64,000 nucleotides of DNA. Source: Euptelea pleiosperma. Taxonomy: Eukaryota > Streptophyta > Magnoliopsida > Ranunculales > Eupteleaceae. Under the pieces are notes generated by a model. That model did no database searches. It saw only the letters and a program-made list of their open reading frames with translations, and was not told where the DNA came from. The translations under genes and the position numbers were made by a program. The stretch covers positions 14,554,829 through 14,618,828 of the forward strand of contig CM068540.1 in NCBI GenBank assembly GCA_035048495.1. Direction: 5' to 3'. Of this stretch, positions 44,382 to 54,854 are shown in pieces. The stretch's first letter is position 1. The number at the start of each line of letters is the position of its first letter.

Positions 44382-44426
44382 GAAGATTCTAGAAAGTCCT
44401 AGGGCCTAGAGGATTCTAGAACATTC
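44382..44426 (+). promoter_or_regulatory. Two perfect three-unit heat-shock elements in LTR C
   Basis: GAAgaTTCtaGAA at 44382-44394 and TTCtaGAAcaTTC at 44414-44426 fit the alternating nGAAnnTTCnnGAAn rule exactly. Additional imperfect GAA/TTC units lie at 44260-44375. They are about 125-165 bp upstream of the TATA box at 44548, a normal distance for heat-shock factor control. Activity is inferred from the motif alone. Confidence 0.65.
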
Positions 44427-44547
44427 TTGAGTATTCTAGGCATTATATATATATTCTAGATAATTCATAGGATAGTTCTAGAGATCCATTGATTGTAGAT
44501 TGGTATAGAGTTTTTTAGATATTTCTAGGTCTTGAGGCATCATGCCT

Positions 44548-44556
44548 ATATAAAGG
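44548..44556 (+). promoter_or_regulatory. TATA box of LTR C
   Basis: TATATAAAGGG in the context catgcctatataaagggattgag, the only good TATA box in this LTR, placed after the GAA/TTC repeats and before the R/U5-like remainder. Confidence 0.6.
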
Positions 44557-45392
44557 GATTGAGACCCTCATTTGTAATCATCAAAGAATCCAAGAATCCA
44601 AGAATTGAGTAGCAATTCAAGAGTTCCAGTTGTGAGTTTACAACCATCTTCCCTCTTCTCCTTAACATTCTTGGTGTGATCAAACAAGCGAGTGTCTTGA
44701 CGAGTTTGGCGGCTCTCAAGGCGAGAAGGAAAGGCTGACTCGAGTGACGTTGGAGCGTGACGCGAGTGCCGCACGGGTTTAAGGCAAAGAATTTGCAACC
44801 CCGTGACAGGTTGCCTAAGGCCCCTTCGTGAGAGAAGGCCCCCCGGCCCAGGTCCCACTAACCGCATGGATATTTAGCCCACCCCTTATTGGATATACAA
44901 ACGAAAAATCAACTTGATTGATTATCGCTAGCTATAGATTTTAGTACTTTTAGGACATGATTCTAGCGGTTGGATTCAAGCATATTTTTTGGGTAGGGAA
45001 TCCAATGGCTAGAAATCATCAATCAAACTGATTTTTAGTGTGTTTAACGACCAATAGGTGGACTGAACATTCATGCAGAGCCCAAAAATTGATCTATGTA
45101 GGGCCAGGAGAGGCCTTATATAGACTTTTCGCCTTAGGCCTCAAATTGTATCAAGACGCCCTGATCTTTACACCCAAATAATGCTCAAAATTCATACGGT
45201 AAAAATCAACCCATGAAATTAACTTCAATCCAACACCTAGAAATCACTGATTAGGTTTATTTCTGGTTTGTAGGTCCACCTAGTGATTGGCCAAACATCC
45301 ATACGGTCAGGTCCACCAAGAGTGTGCCACATGGCTCGTATTGTGCGTTGTGACCGAAGTTTTACTCCACCTAGGGATTGGCCAAACTAAAG

Positions 45393-46418
45393 TTTAAAGG
45401 AGACTGTTTTCACGGTATAACAGACTGGGGGGTTACCGTCAAAACGGATTGTAGCGGATGGGCAAAAATTAAAAAAAATAAATAAATTTTAACAAATTCA
45501 ATGGAAAAAAAATAGAAAAATGGTGCTGATTTTTAAAATTAAAAATTTTGTAAAACGAAATAAATAGAATTTAACGGAAATTATGGCCTTTTTTTCACAA
45601 AATTTTTTAACAGCCGTTATAACGAAAAAGGCCGTTAATTTCTAAGCGTCAAAACGGGATTTTAACAGTTTTTAACGTACCAGTTAGCAATTTGGTAAAG
45701 ATTCAAAACGAGAAAAGTTCGAGTTTAATTCGGTTTTGAGATAAAAACATCTGGTCAAAAATTTGGTCATTGTTGAAATTTATATTCGTTTAGCCTTAAA
45801 AAGCCTGAATTTTATCTATTTTTTCATTTTGTGCGGCCATTTAACATGTTTTTATTTAAAAAAACACGCAATCCATGTATTAAACATGAATAATACATGT
45901 TTTATTCGTATAATCTTAAAATTCGTGATTTTTTCTGATTTTTTATTTTATACGGTAATATTAAATGTTCCTTCAAAAAAAAAATCATGTATTAAACGTG
46001 TATAATACGCAAATTTACTAGCAGGGTCAAAGTCATGGATTTAAAAACAGTCGTTTAAAGGGTAACGCCCCAAGCCCGTTACCGTAAAATCGTTAAAATC
46101 CGTTTTGACGCTTTGAATTTAATTGCCATTTTTTTTTTCATTTTAACCGCCGTTAAAATCGTTTTAACAGCCGTTAAATTCTGAAAATTTTTGTGGAAAA
46201 AAAATGGCCGTTAAAATCCGTTTTTTCATTTTTTGAAATTTTCAATTTCAAATTTCAAAATTTGACTTTCAGCTGCATATTTTCCGTTTTTTCTGTTAAA
46301 ATCCGTTAAATTCCATTTTTCCCTTTTTTTTATCTCTTGTTGGCCTCGGCTGTTACGATCCGTTTTAACGGTAATGCCCCCCAGTACGTTATACCGTTAA
46401 AACGGCCTCCTTTAAACT
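45393..46418. mobile_element. Long (about 1 kb) member of the TAACGG element family, copy 1
   Basis: Begins AAGTTTAAAGGAGACTG and ends GGCCTCCTTTAAACTTT, imperfect inverted ends of the CAAGGTTTAAA family. Both terminal thirds are the usual TTTTAACGG-rich MITE sequence. The middle (about 45690-46030) is unrelated AT-rich sequence without a supported gene. The duplicate is at 50097-51128. Confidence 0.55.
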
Positions 46419-46427
46419 TTGGGTCAC

Positions 46428-46796
46428 CAAGGTTTAAAGGAGGCCGTTTTAACGGTTAAACGGATTGGGGGCGTCACCGTTTAAACGGCTGTTAAAACGG
46501 ATTGAAACGGCCAAGGGCAAAAAATGGATTTTAACGGAAAAAAATAGAAAAAATGGCACTGAAATTCAAATTTTGAAATTTAAAATTTGAAAAGTAAAAA
46601 AAACACGAAATTAAAAAGATTTAACGGACATTTTTTTCACAACAAATTTCAGAATTTAACGGCTGCTTAAACGATTTTAACGGCCGTTAAAACAAAAAAG
46701 CGGCCGTTAAATTCAAATTCGTTAAAACATGTTTAAACGGTTTTAACGGAAACGGGTTTGGGGCGTTTCCGTTTAAACGGCCGTTGTAAAACCATG
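46428..46796. mobile_element. hAT-like MITE, TTTTAACGG subtype
   Basis: Starts CAAGGTTTAAAGGAGGCCG and ends GGCCGTTGTAAAACCATG. Flanks TGGGTCAC on the left and TGGGTCAA overlapping the right end (from 46795) agree at 7 of 8 positions if the right end is placed at ACCA. A truncated relative follows the duplicate segment at 51135-51362. Confidence 0.65.
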
Positions 46797-46862
46797 GGTC
46801 AAACATCAAAAGTTAGTTCCACGTGTCTTCTTCAGTTGCTTTTTTTTTTTACTTTTATTTTT

Positions 46863-47246
46863 GGTTCGGGCTCCGTTGACAGATAAAATGACAGGGACAC
46901 AATATAAGCCACGAGGCACACTTTTACAGGACTCTGACCGTATGGATGTTTGTCCTATCCCATGGTGGACCTAAATACCGAAAATCATCCTGATTAGTGA
47001 TTTATAAGCTTTGGATTGGACTTATTTTCATGGTCTGATCTCAACTGTGGGAATTTGAGCAGTATTTGAGGTACAAAGATGCAACACTTATATATCACTA
47101 ATCAGGCTGATTTTTGGTTTGTAGATCCACCATGGGATAGGAAAAACATCCGTACGGTCAGAGTCCTGTAACAGTGTGCCACGTTGCTTATATTGTGTCC
47201 CTGTCATTTTGCCAGTCATTTTAGAATCTGTCAACGGAGCCGACCC
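46863..47246. mobile_element. Inverted-repeat MITE with GGGCTCCGTTGACAG ends, copy 2
   Basis: Left end GGTTCGGGCTCCGTTGACAG and right end CTGTCAACGGAGCCGACCC are inverse complements. The arms carry TGACAGGGACACAATATAAG, GTATGGATGTTTGTCCTATC and CCTGATTAGTGATTTATAAG with their complements on the right. The same element lies at 36520-36889. Both lie upstream of a small-protein gene copy, as part of the duplicated neighbourhood. Confidence 0.75.
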
Positions 47247-47556
47247 TTTATTTTTTCTCACTTTTTGCATTTACTCTCACCAAATCTGAGTAGGTTAACA
47301 AGAGGAGGAGAGGATGAGTTTGTGGCTCGTGCCGAAGTGACTTGCTATCATACAAAATCCACGCGGCAAGCAGCTTGTGTGTGGTCTGGTAGGATACCAC
47401 ACCATAGGTGGTCAGCCAAGTTTTCCTCCCTCAAAACGTGCTTCTCAAGGAACCAAAAATTTGTATAAATACGTATTAAGATTTGCATTTCATCACTCCT
47501 CATTTACTCATTATTGCATTTTAAGAAGAGAAAGAAATCCAAAATTGACGACGAAA

Positions 47557-47730
47557 ATGGGATTATTGTCCTCCATTTTCTGCAGCTTTTATAGCTCCTC
47601 CTCCTCTCGTGTCTCCGGCGGTGGTGACGCCATGAAAATTCCTTCCGAGGAAGCAAAAATCAAACCCAAATCTGGAGCTCCTATTCCAGTTTCATACTTC
47701 CCCATTAACTCCAATCTCTCTCGCTTGTAG
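47557..47730 (+). CDS. Small conserved plant protein, MG-SSIFC...GAPIPVSYFPINSN type, copy 3
   Basis: A 57-residue ORF: MGLLSSIFCSFYSSSSSRVS, GGGDAMKIPSEEAKIKP and KSGAPIPVSYFPINSNLSRL. Gly2 with a nearby Cys suggests N-myristoylation and possible palmitoylation. The tail is identical to copy 1 except Leu for Val. The upstream GTATAAATACGTATTAAGATT (47463-47483) is the shared promoter. The 5' leader (TCACTCCTCATTTACTCATT) and 3' flank are also similar to copy 1. A longer in-frame start upstream (47377) exists, but the conserved Met at 47557 is preferred because all copies begin there. The function is unknown. Confidence 0.65.
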   Translation: MGLLSSIFCSFYSSSSSRVSGGGDAMKIPSEEAKIKPKSGAPIPVSYFPINSNLSRL

Positions 47731-47930
47731 TTTCAAGGAGCTGCTGAAGTTAAGAGATGACCGGGTGTCTGAGTGGTTCTCACTCCTGCCCTTAGCCCTT
47801 CGCAGTTCGGCTTCGCTGCTACGATCATCCTCTTCGCTGTTAGCAGGGGGTGGGTGCCCGCCACTACAAGGCGGACCCAGGTTGCCGTGATTGAGTGTGA
47901 GCCGGCTTTCGTACAAATTCATGACTGTAT

Positions 47931-48290
47931 CGGAGTAAAGGGCTAAGGAATTAGTATTATTTAATGGTCAAGGTGTGACTTGTGGTAATGTAACGTTGCG
48001 TTTTTTCCTGACATCTCTTTATGTATGGCATGAAACACCCCATCAGCGTTCCTCTCCTCTCGCTGCGGATGATCTAAAGGGGCGAGTATGACTTTTCTCA
48101 ACGATGTTATTGTCTGTATAGTTGGCCTACCCTTTGGTGGACCTACAGATAAAAAATCAGCCATTTTTGTAATTTCTAGCCATTAGATTTTAGTAGCCTA
48201 AACAATAGTCCAATCCTACGGATAAAACGAATCAAAATCAACTGCGAAAAATCACCTTTCTAACATGTGGTTGCTCTATGTTCTTCTTCT
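47931..48290. other. 3' flank of small-protein copy 3 and MITE remnants
   Basis: A short family piece (TTTGGTGGACCTACAGAT...AATCAGCC) is at 48130-48190. No gene was supported. Confidence 0.35.
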
Positions 48291-49105
48291 CCATACTTGA
48301 AACACTTCAATAATCTGGTACTGACATAAGGTGCTTGGTTCGGCTGCCCTCCCATGGGTGGTTTGTTGGTGGTGCCCTATTGGGCTATTATTCAGATCAC
48401 TGGATGCGTGTTGGCATTGCCTTGACCACCACTATTATTTCTAGACCATGTGATAGTATTCTCTCTTATGCCTGCTTGTATCTCAAGGTGCAAAGCCCTT
48501 TAATGTGCTCGGGTACAGAGAGCGAATCGAACAAGTTCAATGTGTCCTAAACTTGTTGCCGCATACAGTGAGATTTGTTTGTTGCCACCAAGTGGTGGCT
48601 CGTCCTTGAAACGTTGTTGCTACCAATGGAACTCATTTATTGTCGGGAACCTCTTTGAACTCTAAAACATCCTCAATGGTATTGACTCAATCCAAGAACT
48701 CTTCCGGTTGTAACTTAGAATTCGAGTAACTTGGCCCTCAACCCAGACTCTCATTGCCTAGAATTGTTGTTCTCCCTGGGATTATCAACCACCTGCATCC
48801 TTCTCCTTGGACCATACTCACCAAAAGGGGTCATTGAGTTCGTTGTCGATCTCCTCCTTCACGAAACATGGATTTGGGGCCTCCTCTTCCACGAAACATG
48901 GGTTTGGGGATTGGTTCTGTTGTCGCTGAACCTGGCTCGTTAAGGTGGCCACCTGTTATGACAACACCTCAACATGTTGCGTCAATCGTGCTACATCATC
49001 CCACTCAACCACCTCTTCCACCGGAGCTTCACTAACGCCAGCACATATTCCTCGTGCCGTGGTATAGGAAACGACGTTGGCTCTGATACCAACTGATTCA
49101 GCAAG
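48290..49105 (-). pseudogene. Degenerate LTR-retrotransposon 5' region (PBS and gag remnant)
   Basis: On the minus strand TTGGTATCAGAGCC (about 49079-49092) is the primer-binding site complementary to initiator tRNA-Met, preceded by an LTR-like end GCTGAATCA. Downstream on the same strand the sequence is a decayed reading frame with scattered stops, including RGICAGVSEAPVEEVVEWDD and GEYGPRRRM, consistent with a gag start. No protease, reverse transcriptase or integrase was recognised. The 5' LTR would lie at about 49100-49500, but its far end is not clear. Confidence 0.45.
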
Positions 49106-49506
49106 CATTTTGGGATGAATCCAATTAACCAAACGAATACAACCTTCCATAGACTTGTTGATTTTCTCAAGTGAATACCAGGAACTATGGGGTTAAAGAG
49201 TTCGTTCAATAACGAAAATTTTATTTCAATTCAAAAAAATCCCTTCTTCACTATTACTAAATGATGGAAATATCCTAACTTGCTAAGACTAAACTTTCCT
49301 ACCTTAGACTTTCTAATAAAACCCCAATTAATGACTCACAAAATGCATTGACATAAGGACACCAGAATAAATATTACTGAACTACGCCTAATTTGGAGTT
49401 ATAGCCGAATTACCCTTCTGATTGACCTTATATTGATCCAAGCGCTCCAAGTAGTCAGCCGTTGTATGTGCTGCATCAATTACACATGGAAGATAAAGTG
49501 AATCAT

Positions 49507-51362
49507 AGGCAGGGCCGGCTCTACCTTAAGGCCATTAAGGCGGTCGCCTAAGGCCCCTTCGCGAGAGAAGGCCCCCCAGGCCCAGGTCCCACAAACCACA
49601 TGGATATTTAGCCCACCCGTTATTGGATATACAAACTAAAAATCAACCTGATTGATTATCGCTAGCTATAGATTTTAGTACTTTTTAGGACATGATTCTA
49701 GCGGTTGGATTCAAGCATGTTTTTTGGGTAGTGAATCCAATGGCTAGAAATCATCAATCAAACTGATTTTTAGTGTGTTTATCGACCAATAGTTGGGCTG
49801 AACATTCATGCAGGGCCCAAAAAATGATCTATGTAGGCGCCTTAGGCCTCAAATTGTATCAAGACGCCCTGATCTTTACACCCAAATAATGCTCAAAATT
49901 CATACGGTAAAAATCAACCCATGAAAATAACTTCAATCCAACGCTTAGAAATCACTGATCAGGTTTATTTCTGGTTTGTAGGTCCACCTAGTGATTGGCC
50001 AAACATCCATACGGTCAGCATCCACCAAGAGTGTGCCACATGGCTTGTATTGTGCGTTGTGACCGAAGTTTTACTCCACCTAGGGATTGGCCAAACCAAG
50101 GTTTAAAGGAGACTGTTTTCACGGTATAACAGACTGGGGGCATTACCGTTAAAACGGATTGTAGCGGATGGGCAAAAATGAAAAAAAAAAACAAATTTTA
50201 ACGAATTCAACGGAAAAAAAATGGAAAAATGGTGCTGATTTTCAAAATTAAAAATTTTGAAAAACGAAAAAATGGAATTTAATGGAAATAATGGCCTTTT
50301 TTTCACAAAATTTTTTAACAGCCGTTAAAACGAAAAAAGGCAGTTAATTTCTAAGCGTCAAAACGGGATTTTAACAGTTTTTAACGTACCAGTTAGCAAT
50401 TCGGTAAAGATTCGAAACAAGAAAAGTTCAAGTTTAATTCGGTTTCGGGATAAAAACATCTGGTCAAAAATTCAGTCATTGTTGAAATTTATATTCGTTT
50501 AGCCTTAAAAAGCCTGAATTTTATCTATTTTTTCATTTTGTGCGGCCATTTAACATGTTTTTATTTAAAAAACACGCAATCCATGTATTAAACATGAATA
50601 ATACATGTTTTATTCGTATAATCTTAAAATTCGTGATTTTTTCTGATTTTTTATTTTATACGGTAATATTAAATATTCCTTCAAAAAAAAAATCATGTAT
50701 TAAACGTGTATAATACGTGAATTTACTAGCAGGGTCAAAGTCATGGATTTAAAAACAGCCGTTTAAAGGGTAACGCCCCAAGCCCGTTACCGTAAAATCG
50801 TTAAAATCTGTTTTGTCGCTTTGAATTTAATTGCCGTTTTTTTTTTTCATTTTAACCGCCTTTAAAATCGTTTCAACAGCCGTTAAATTCTGGAAATTTT
50901 TGTGGAAAAAAATGGCCGTTAAAATCCATTTTTTTTATTTTTTAAAATTTTCAATTTCAAATTTCAAAATTTGACTTTCAGCACCATTTTTTCTGTTTTT
51001 TCTGTTAAAATCCGTTAAGTTCCATTTTTCCCTTTTTTTTCTTTTGTTGGCCTTGGCTGTTACAATCTGTTTTAACGGTAATGCCCCCCAGTGCGTTATA
51101 CCGTTAAAACGGCCTCCTTTAAACCTTGGTTTTACCCAAAGTTTAAAGGAGGCCGTTTTAATGGTTAAACGGACTGGGGCGTCACCATTTAAACGGCCGT
51201 TAAAACGGATTGAAACGGCCAGGGGCAAAAAATGGAATTTAACGAAATTAAACGGAAAAAAATGAAAAAAATGGCGCTGAAATTAAAATTTGAAAATTAA
51301 AAAAAACACGAAATTAAAAAGATTTAACGGAAATTTTTTTCACAACAAATTTCAGAATTTAA
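49507..51362. repeat. Segmental duplication, copy 2
   Basis: Matches 44157-46671 without the 613-bp LTR. It begins GGCCGGCTCTACCTTAAGG, contains AAGGCGGTCGCCTAAGGCC (the empty LTR site), the inverted-repeat pieces at 49610-50090, and the 1-kb TAACGG element at 50097-51128 with CAAGGTTTAAAGGAG and TTTAAACCTTG ends. It stops inside the following MITE at CAGAATTTAA. Confidence 0.8.
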
Positions 51363-53588
51363 TTTTTACAGAAAGCATATAAGGCCCAAAGAGAAGAAAT
51401 TCAGTAGTTAATTTGTATACAGAAAGGAAATTGACATGGGGTACTTGTATGAAATAGATCTCTCGAGATTGAAGTCTCAAGATAAAGGAGAAACCCAGTT
51501 AGAAAATTATGGAAATTCACTGACATAATGGAGTCATGCCTTTTTTGGGTACTTTAGGGGAGTAATGCTAAGAGAGTTGGTATAACTCGTATCATTCATG
51601 GATTCCAACACACTTGAGTCATGTTGAATCTGGTTGTTTGGAAACAATGAATGAAACCAGTTAGGTTATTCATTGAGGTTGTCTTTTAAATGTCTGGTTA
51701 TGCAAGGAAATTCAAGATAATGAACACTCTAGACATGGTCGTAATAAAAACACAAATATTAATTCATGCCACAACATCCAATCACTTGTTGTAGATTACA
51801 TTTACTGCTCACCTATATTTCTCTTTTAGTTTAAGTTCACTAGATTTGATAGTTTAGGATATAGTGCATTCGTATTGATAAAGTTCAATGCCTTGGTGGC
51901 AAGCATATGAAATTGTTGCGGCTTATTTATCTTAAGATTATGGAACATTCGAACATTTGTCATCTCCTAATTCATCATAAGCACATGACAAGGGTGAGTA
52001 AAAATAACAAAAAACATGTAGTGTGAAATAGGAAGCTTAGCAATAACTAAACTCAATTTCACAAACTAGAGACTCAATTTCACTTAACAATAATACTAGT
52101 AATTTGATCAACAAATTGTGCTCATCTTGCCTTATATATATGACATGCTGGAAGGTGAAAATTTCTGCCCAGGTCCTTTGCAAATCATACCACTGTAATG
52201 TATAACTAACAAATCAAGCATGCATCAGTTGAAATTATCCTAATTCCTAACACTATGTTGAACTGGGGCTGAAGTTGAACTGTTGAAGCAACCATTAAGC
52301 TAACAAATCACTTTTTACAGTGTCACCTAAATAGGTTTTGTCTACTAACAAAATAATTTATTATCATGTTATAACCTAAAAAAAAAAAAAAGAACTTCTT
52401 TGGTACAGAAAAGTTGCAAAAAAAAAATTGCAACCCAAATGCTCCCTAAGATATTGAGTGAGATGGAAACTCTCGCTGATCCCTCAATAAATGTTCAAAT
52501 CCACCACCAACCATAGGAAGTGATAGATTCAAGACTTTTTTAACTCCCCATAATTGTCTTGGGATTCAACATGTAAAGGCCAAGAGCTTCTGGTTTCGAG
52601 TAAACCCCAACCCAACCCAACCAAATCAAACAAAACAATTTATAAAGCAAATTAAATTCAATCTTAGCATACCCACCAACAATAAAAACTCATAAACAAG
52701 ATAAAACTTACCCATCTACAAACAAAGGAGACCTAGATCTTAAAACTTGAAGATAAACAAGTTTTATTTCCATAGATTTGATGAGATGCAAGAAAAAAAA
52801 AAAGGAAACCCAGATCTGAGATCAAGAAGAAAGTTCTTTGGTTTTGTTATGAGACTCACCGGAAAGAGTGAAGATGCAACTCATCAGTGTCAAAGGACCT
52901 AGCCAACAAAATTTGATACCCAATGGCAGTGATGACCAAACCCTCGTTTTACCATCCACTTTAGCTCCACGTTCATTTGGAGAAAATTTTGAGGCGGCAA
53001 TCATACGCCAATGATTGCATGCCACACATAACCACAGTTACTTTTTAAAAAGTTTTTAAAACCAAATCCTAAACCCCAGGTATATGTGGCGTATGATCAT
53101 TGGGCACATGATCACTGCTTCAAAAATTTTCTCGTACATTTGATAGGGTTGGTAGTTCTAGAAATTTTCAGAACTTAATTCACCTATGTGCCTATTATGT
53201 TGTAGGAAGCAATCAAAAAAGTGGTATGCTATGATGCAATATGAAATGTAGGGTGTTGTGGGAGGCAACTTGAGATGTGGAGTGTTGTAAGAGGCAATTT
53301 GGGGAGTAGTTGATGTGGGAAGCAATCTGGGATGTGTGGGAAAAGGAGAAACAGGGTGATGAATTTCCCTCGGGTGGATAGTCATGTGGAGACTATGAAT
53401 CATGTTTCATTTTTTACCTTCTTCAATCTTGTGTCTTGCTGCCCATCGCCATGCATTAATCATTATATTAGTCACAAAAAGCAGTCAACTTTGAAATAAC
53501 CACCGGTCCGTTTTCTTTAATTGAAAATATCTAGAAGGAAGGGGGGGGGGATGGGGTTGATTAGATATTTAAAATTAAATATACCTAA
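51363..53588. other. Low-feature intergenic sequence
   Basis: No gene family was recognised. A minus-strand frame at 52858-53025 (MACNHWRMIAASKFSPNERG..., ending IFTLSG at a donor-like CCG|GTGAGT) could be an isolated first exon, but has no partner. Imperfect 20-bp repeats (tgtgggaggcaa, tgtaagaggcaa, tgtgggaagcaa) lie at 53256-53325. Confidence 0.35.
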
Positions 53589-53966
53589 ACAGTTTTATTG
53601 GTCTATGGTAGGGGAGAAAATCGCATGCCTTAGTTGTTTGATAAAAGATTATCACAACCGATTCAAATCGAATATACCTCCGTGGTATATTTTTTTTTTC
53701 GTCATTTGTTCTAATCAATATGAATAACGAAATACAAACAAACAATCACACAAGACAAAAGACTGACAAATGGGCAGTTACTCAGATGACTCCTGTCGTC
53801 AACCGTCTAATTCTTGCTGTCTCTGTCTTCTAGTCTTCATGTAGTCGACGAGATATGCGTACCACGACATTTTCACACTACTCTAGTGCTCGTAGGAACG
53901 GTTACATAAATGTTTTTATGTCACACAGAATCTTTGCCAAACATAAAATATGAAAATATTCCTACA
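53589..53966 (-). repeat. 3' LTR, internally deleted and end-truncated
   Basis: Aligns to the right LTR in two blocks: ACAGTTTTATTGGTC to CACACAAGACAA (with 58658-58828), then ACTGACAAATGGGCAG to TATTCCTACA (with 59968-60171). About 1.13 kb between them, including the TATA box and CCAATCGATTGG repeats, is missing, and the last ~20 bases at the inner-copy end are absent. Confidence 0.8.
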
Positions 53967-54854
53967 ATCTCCCCCTTTGGCAATTCCGTAACAAAAAAAT
54001 ATTTAATCATATAGAAGGTAAACAAAAATTAATTACAATCCTACCTTCTTACATGATTAACTCACTATCTCACAATATTTCGGAGATAATCGAACGGATA
54101 ATAGAATAGCTTTTGATATGTTCCCTGCAGATTCTACCAACAACACATACCATGTAATATCATCGGCAATCAATAAACCAATAAAATACAGTAAGTTAAT
54201 TATGCACATCACAAGTAGAGAAATTGAAAAAAATAATGTATAAACAATTTTTCTCCCCCTATCTCATGCATCTACTTGTTTTTACCTCTATAATTTTCTC
54301 TCCCCCTTTTTGTCACAGAATGACAAAGGTACATAAATATAAGCAGATAATAAGCATGCAATGGATATCATCATGAAAAAACATGTGCATAATATATATA
54401 ACAAAATACCAACAGTACCATGTCATACAAAGAGATAAAAAAGGTTTATACTCTCTAATACATCAACAATGGAAAATAAGAGTATAACCACTCAGATAAA
54501 GAGTTTATTTGAGTACACAAGATCTCAAAGTAGAAAACTACAGATAACTCTAAAGTAATCTCTTTCGAGGAGACTAGGCCTATGGGCCAGTACCATCATG
54601 CTGATCTGGACTCTGAAATGGTGGATGATGTCCGAAACCCATCATCGTGAATTGATACTCCATGTATCTCTGCATATCTGTCAGAGTGCGAGTCATTCGG
54701 TTGAAACTAGCATCTGACGCTCCTCTAGTCGACGAAAGCTCTGAGTCATCCGCTCCTCATGAGATGTGAGTCGCTGATCAAACCCAGTCATCTGATGGTA
54801 GAGAGACTCTAAAGTTTATGGCTCGTGCATCTCGGGTGGCTGGACATACGATGG

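Larger units (their letters stand above)
44196..44808 (+). mobile_element. Solo LTR, family C (613 bp), with heat-shock elements
   Basis: TGTCACGGGGTGACC start and CAACCCCGTGACA end are inverse complements with TG...CA tips. It is flanked by GGTT on both sides (44192-44195, 44809-44812), a 4-bp visible duplication. The empty site is seen intact in the duplicate at 49540 (AAGGCGGTCGCCTAAGG). The 5' third is a run of AGAACTCTAGAAGATTCT-like repeats, followed by a TATA box at 44548-44555 (TATATAAAG). The short length suggests a Copia or TRIM-type element; no internal region is present. Confidence 0.75.
44157..46671. repeat. Segmental duplication, copy 1 (with an extra LTR)
   Basis: Shares nearly the same sequence with 49507-51362, from GGCTCTACCTTAAGGCC through the inverted-repeat MITE pieces and the 1-kb TAACGG-type element, to CACAACAAATTTCAGAATTT. 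Copy 1 also carries the 613-bp LTR at 44196-44808, which copy 2 lacks. The LTR therefore arrived after the two copies separated, or the copy without it was made from an empty allele. Confidence 0.8.

Noticed and set aside
44240..44460. Satellite DNA made of TCTAGAAGATTC repeats
   Set aside because: The repeats are confined to the U3-like part of a 613-bp LTR with clear ends and an empty site elsewhere, so they are promoter repeats, not a satellite.
45763..46005. 80-codon open frame in the 1-kb TAACGG element
   Set aside because: Very AT-rich, not kept open in the duplicate copy at about 50470-50710, and no motif.
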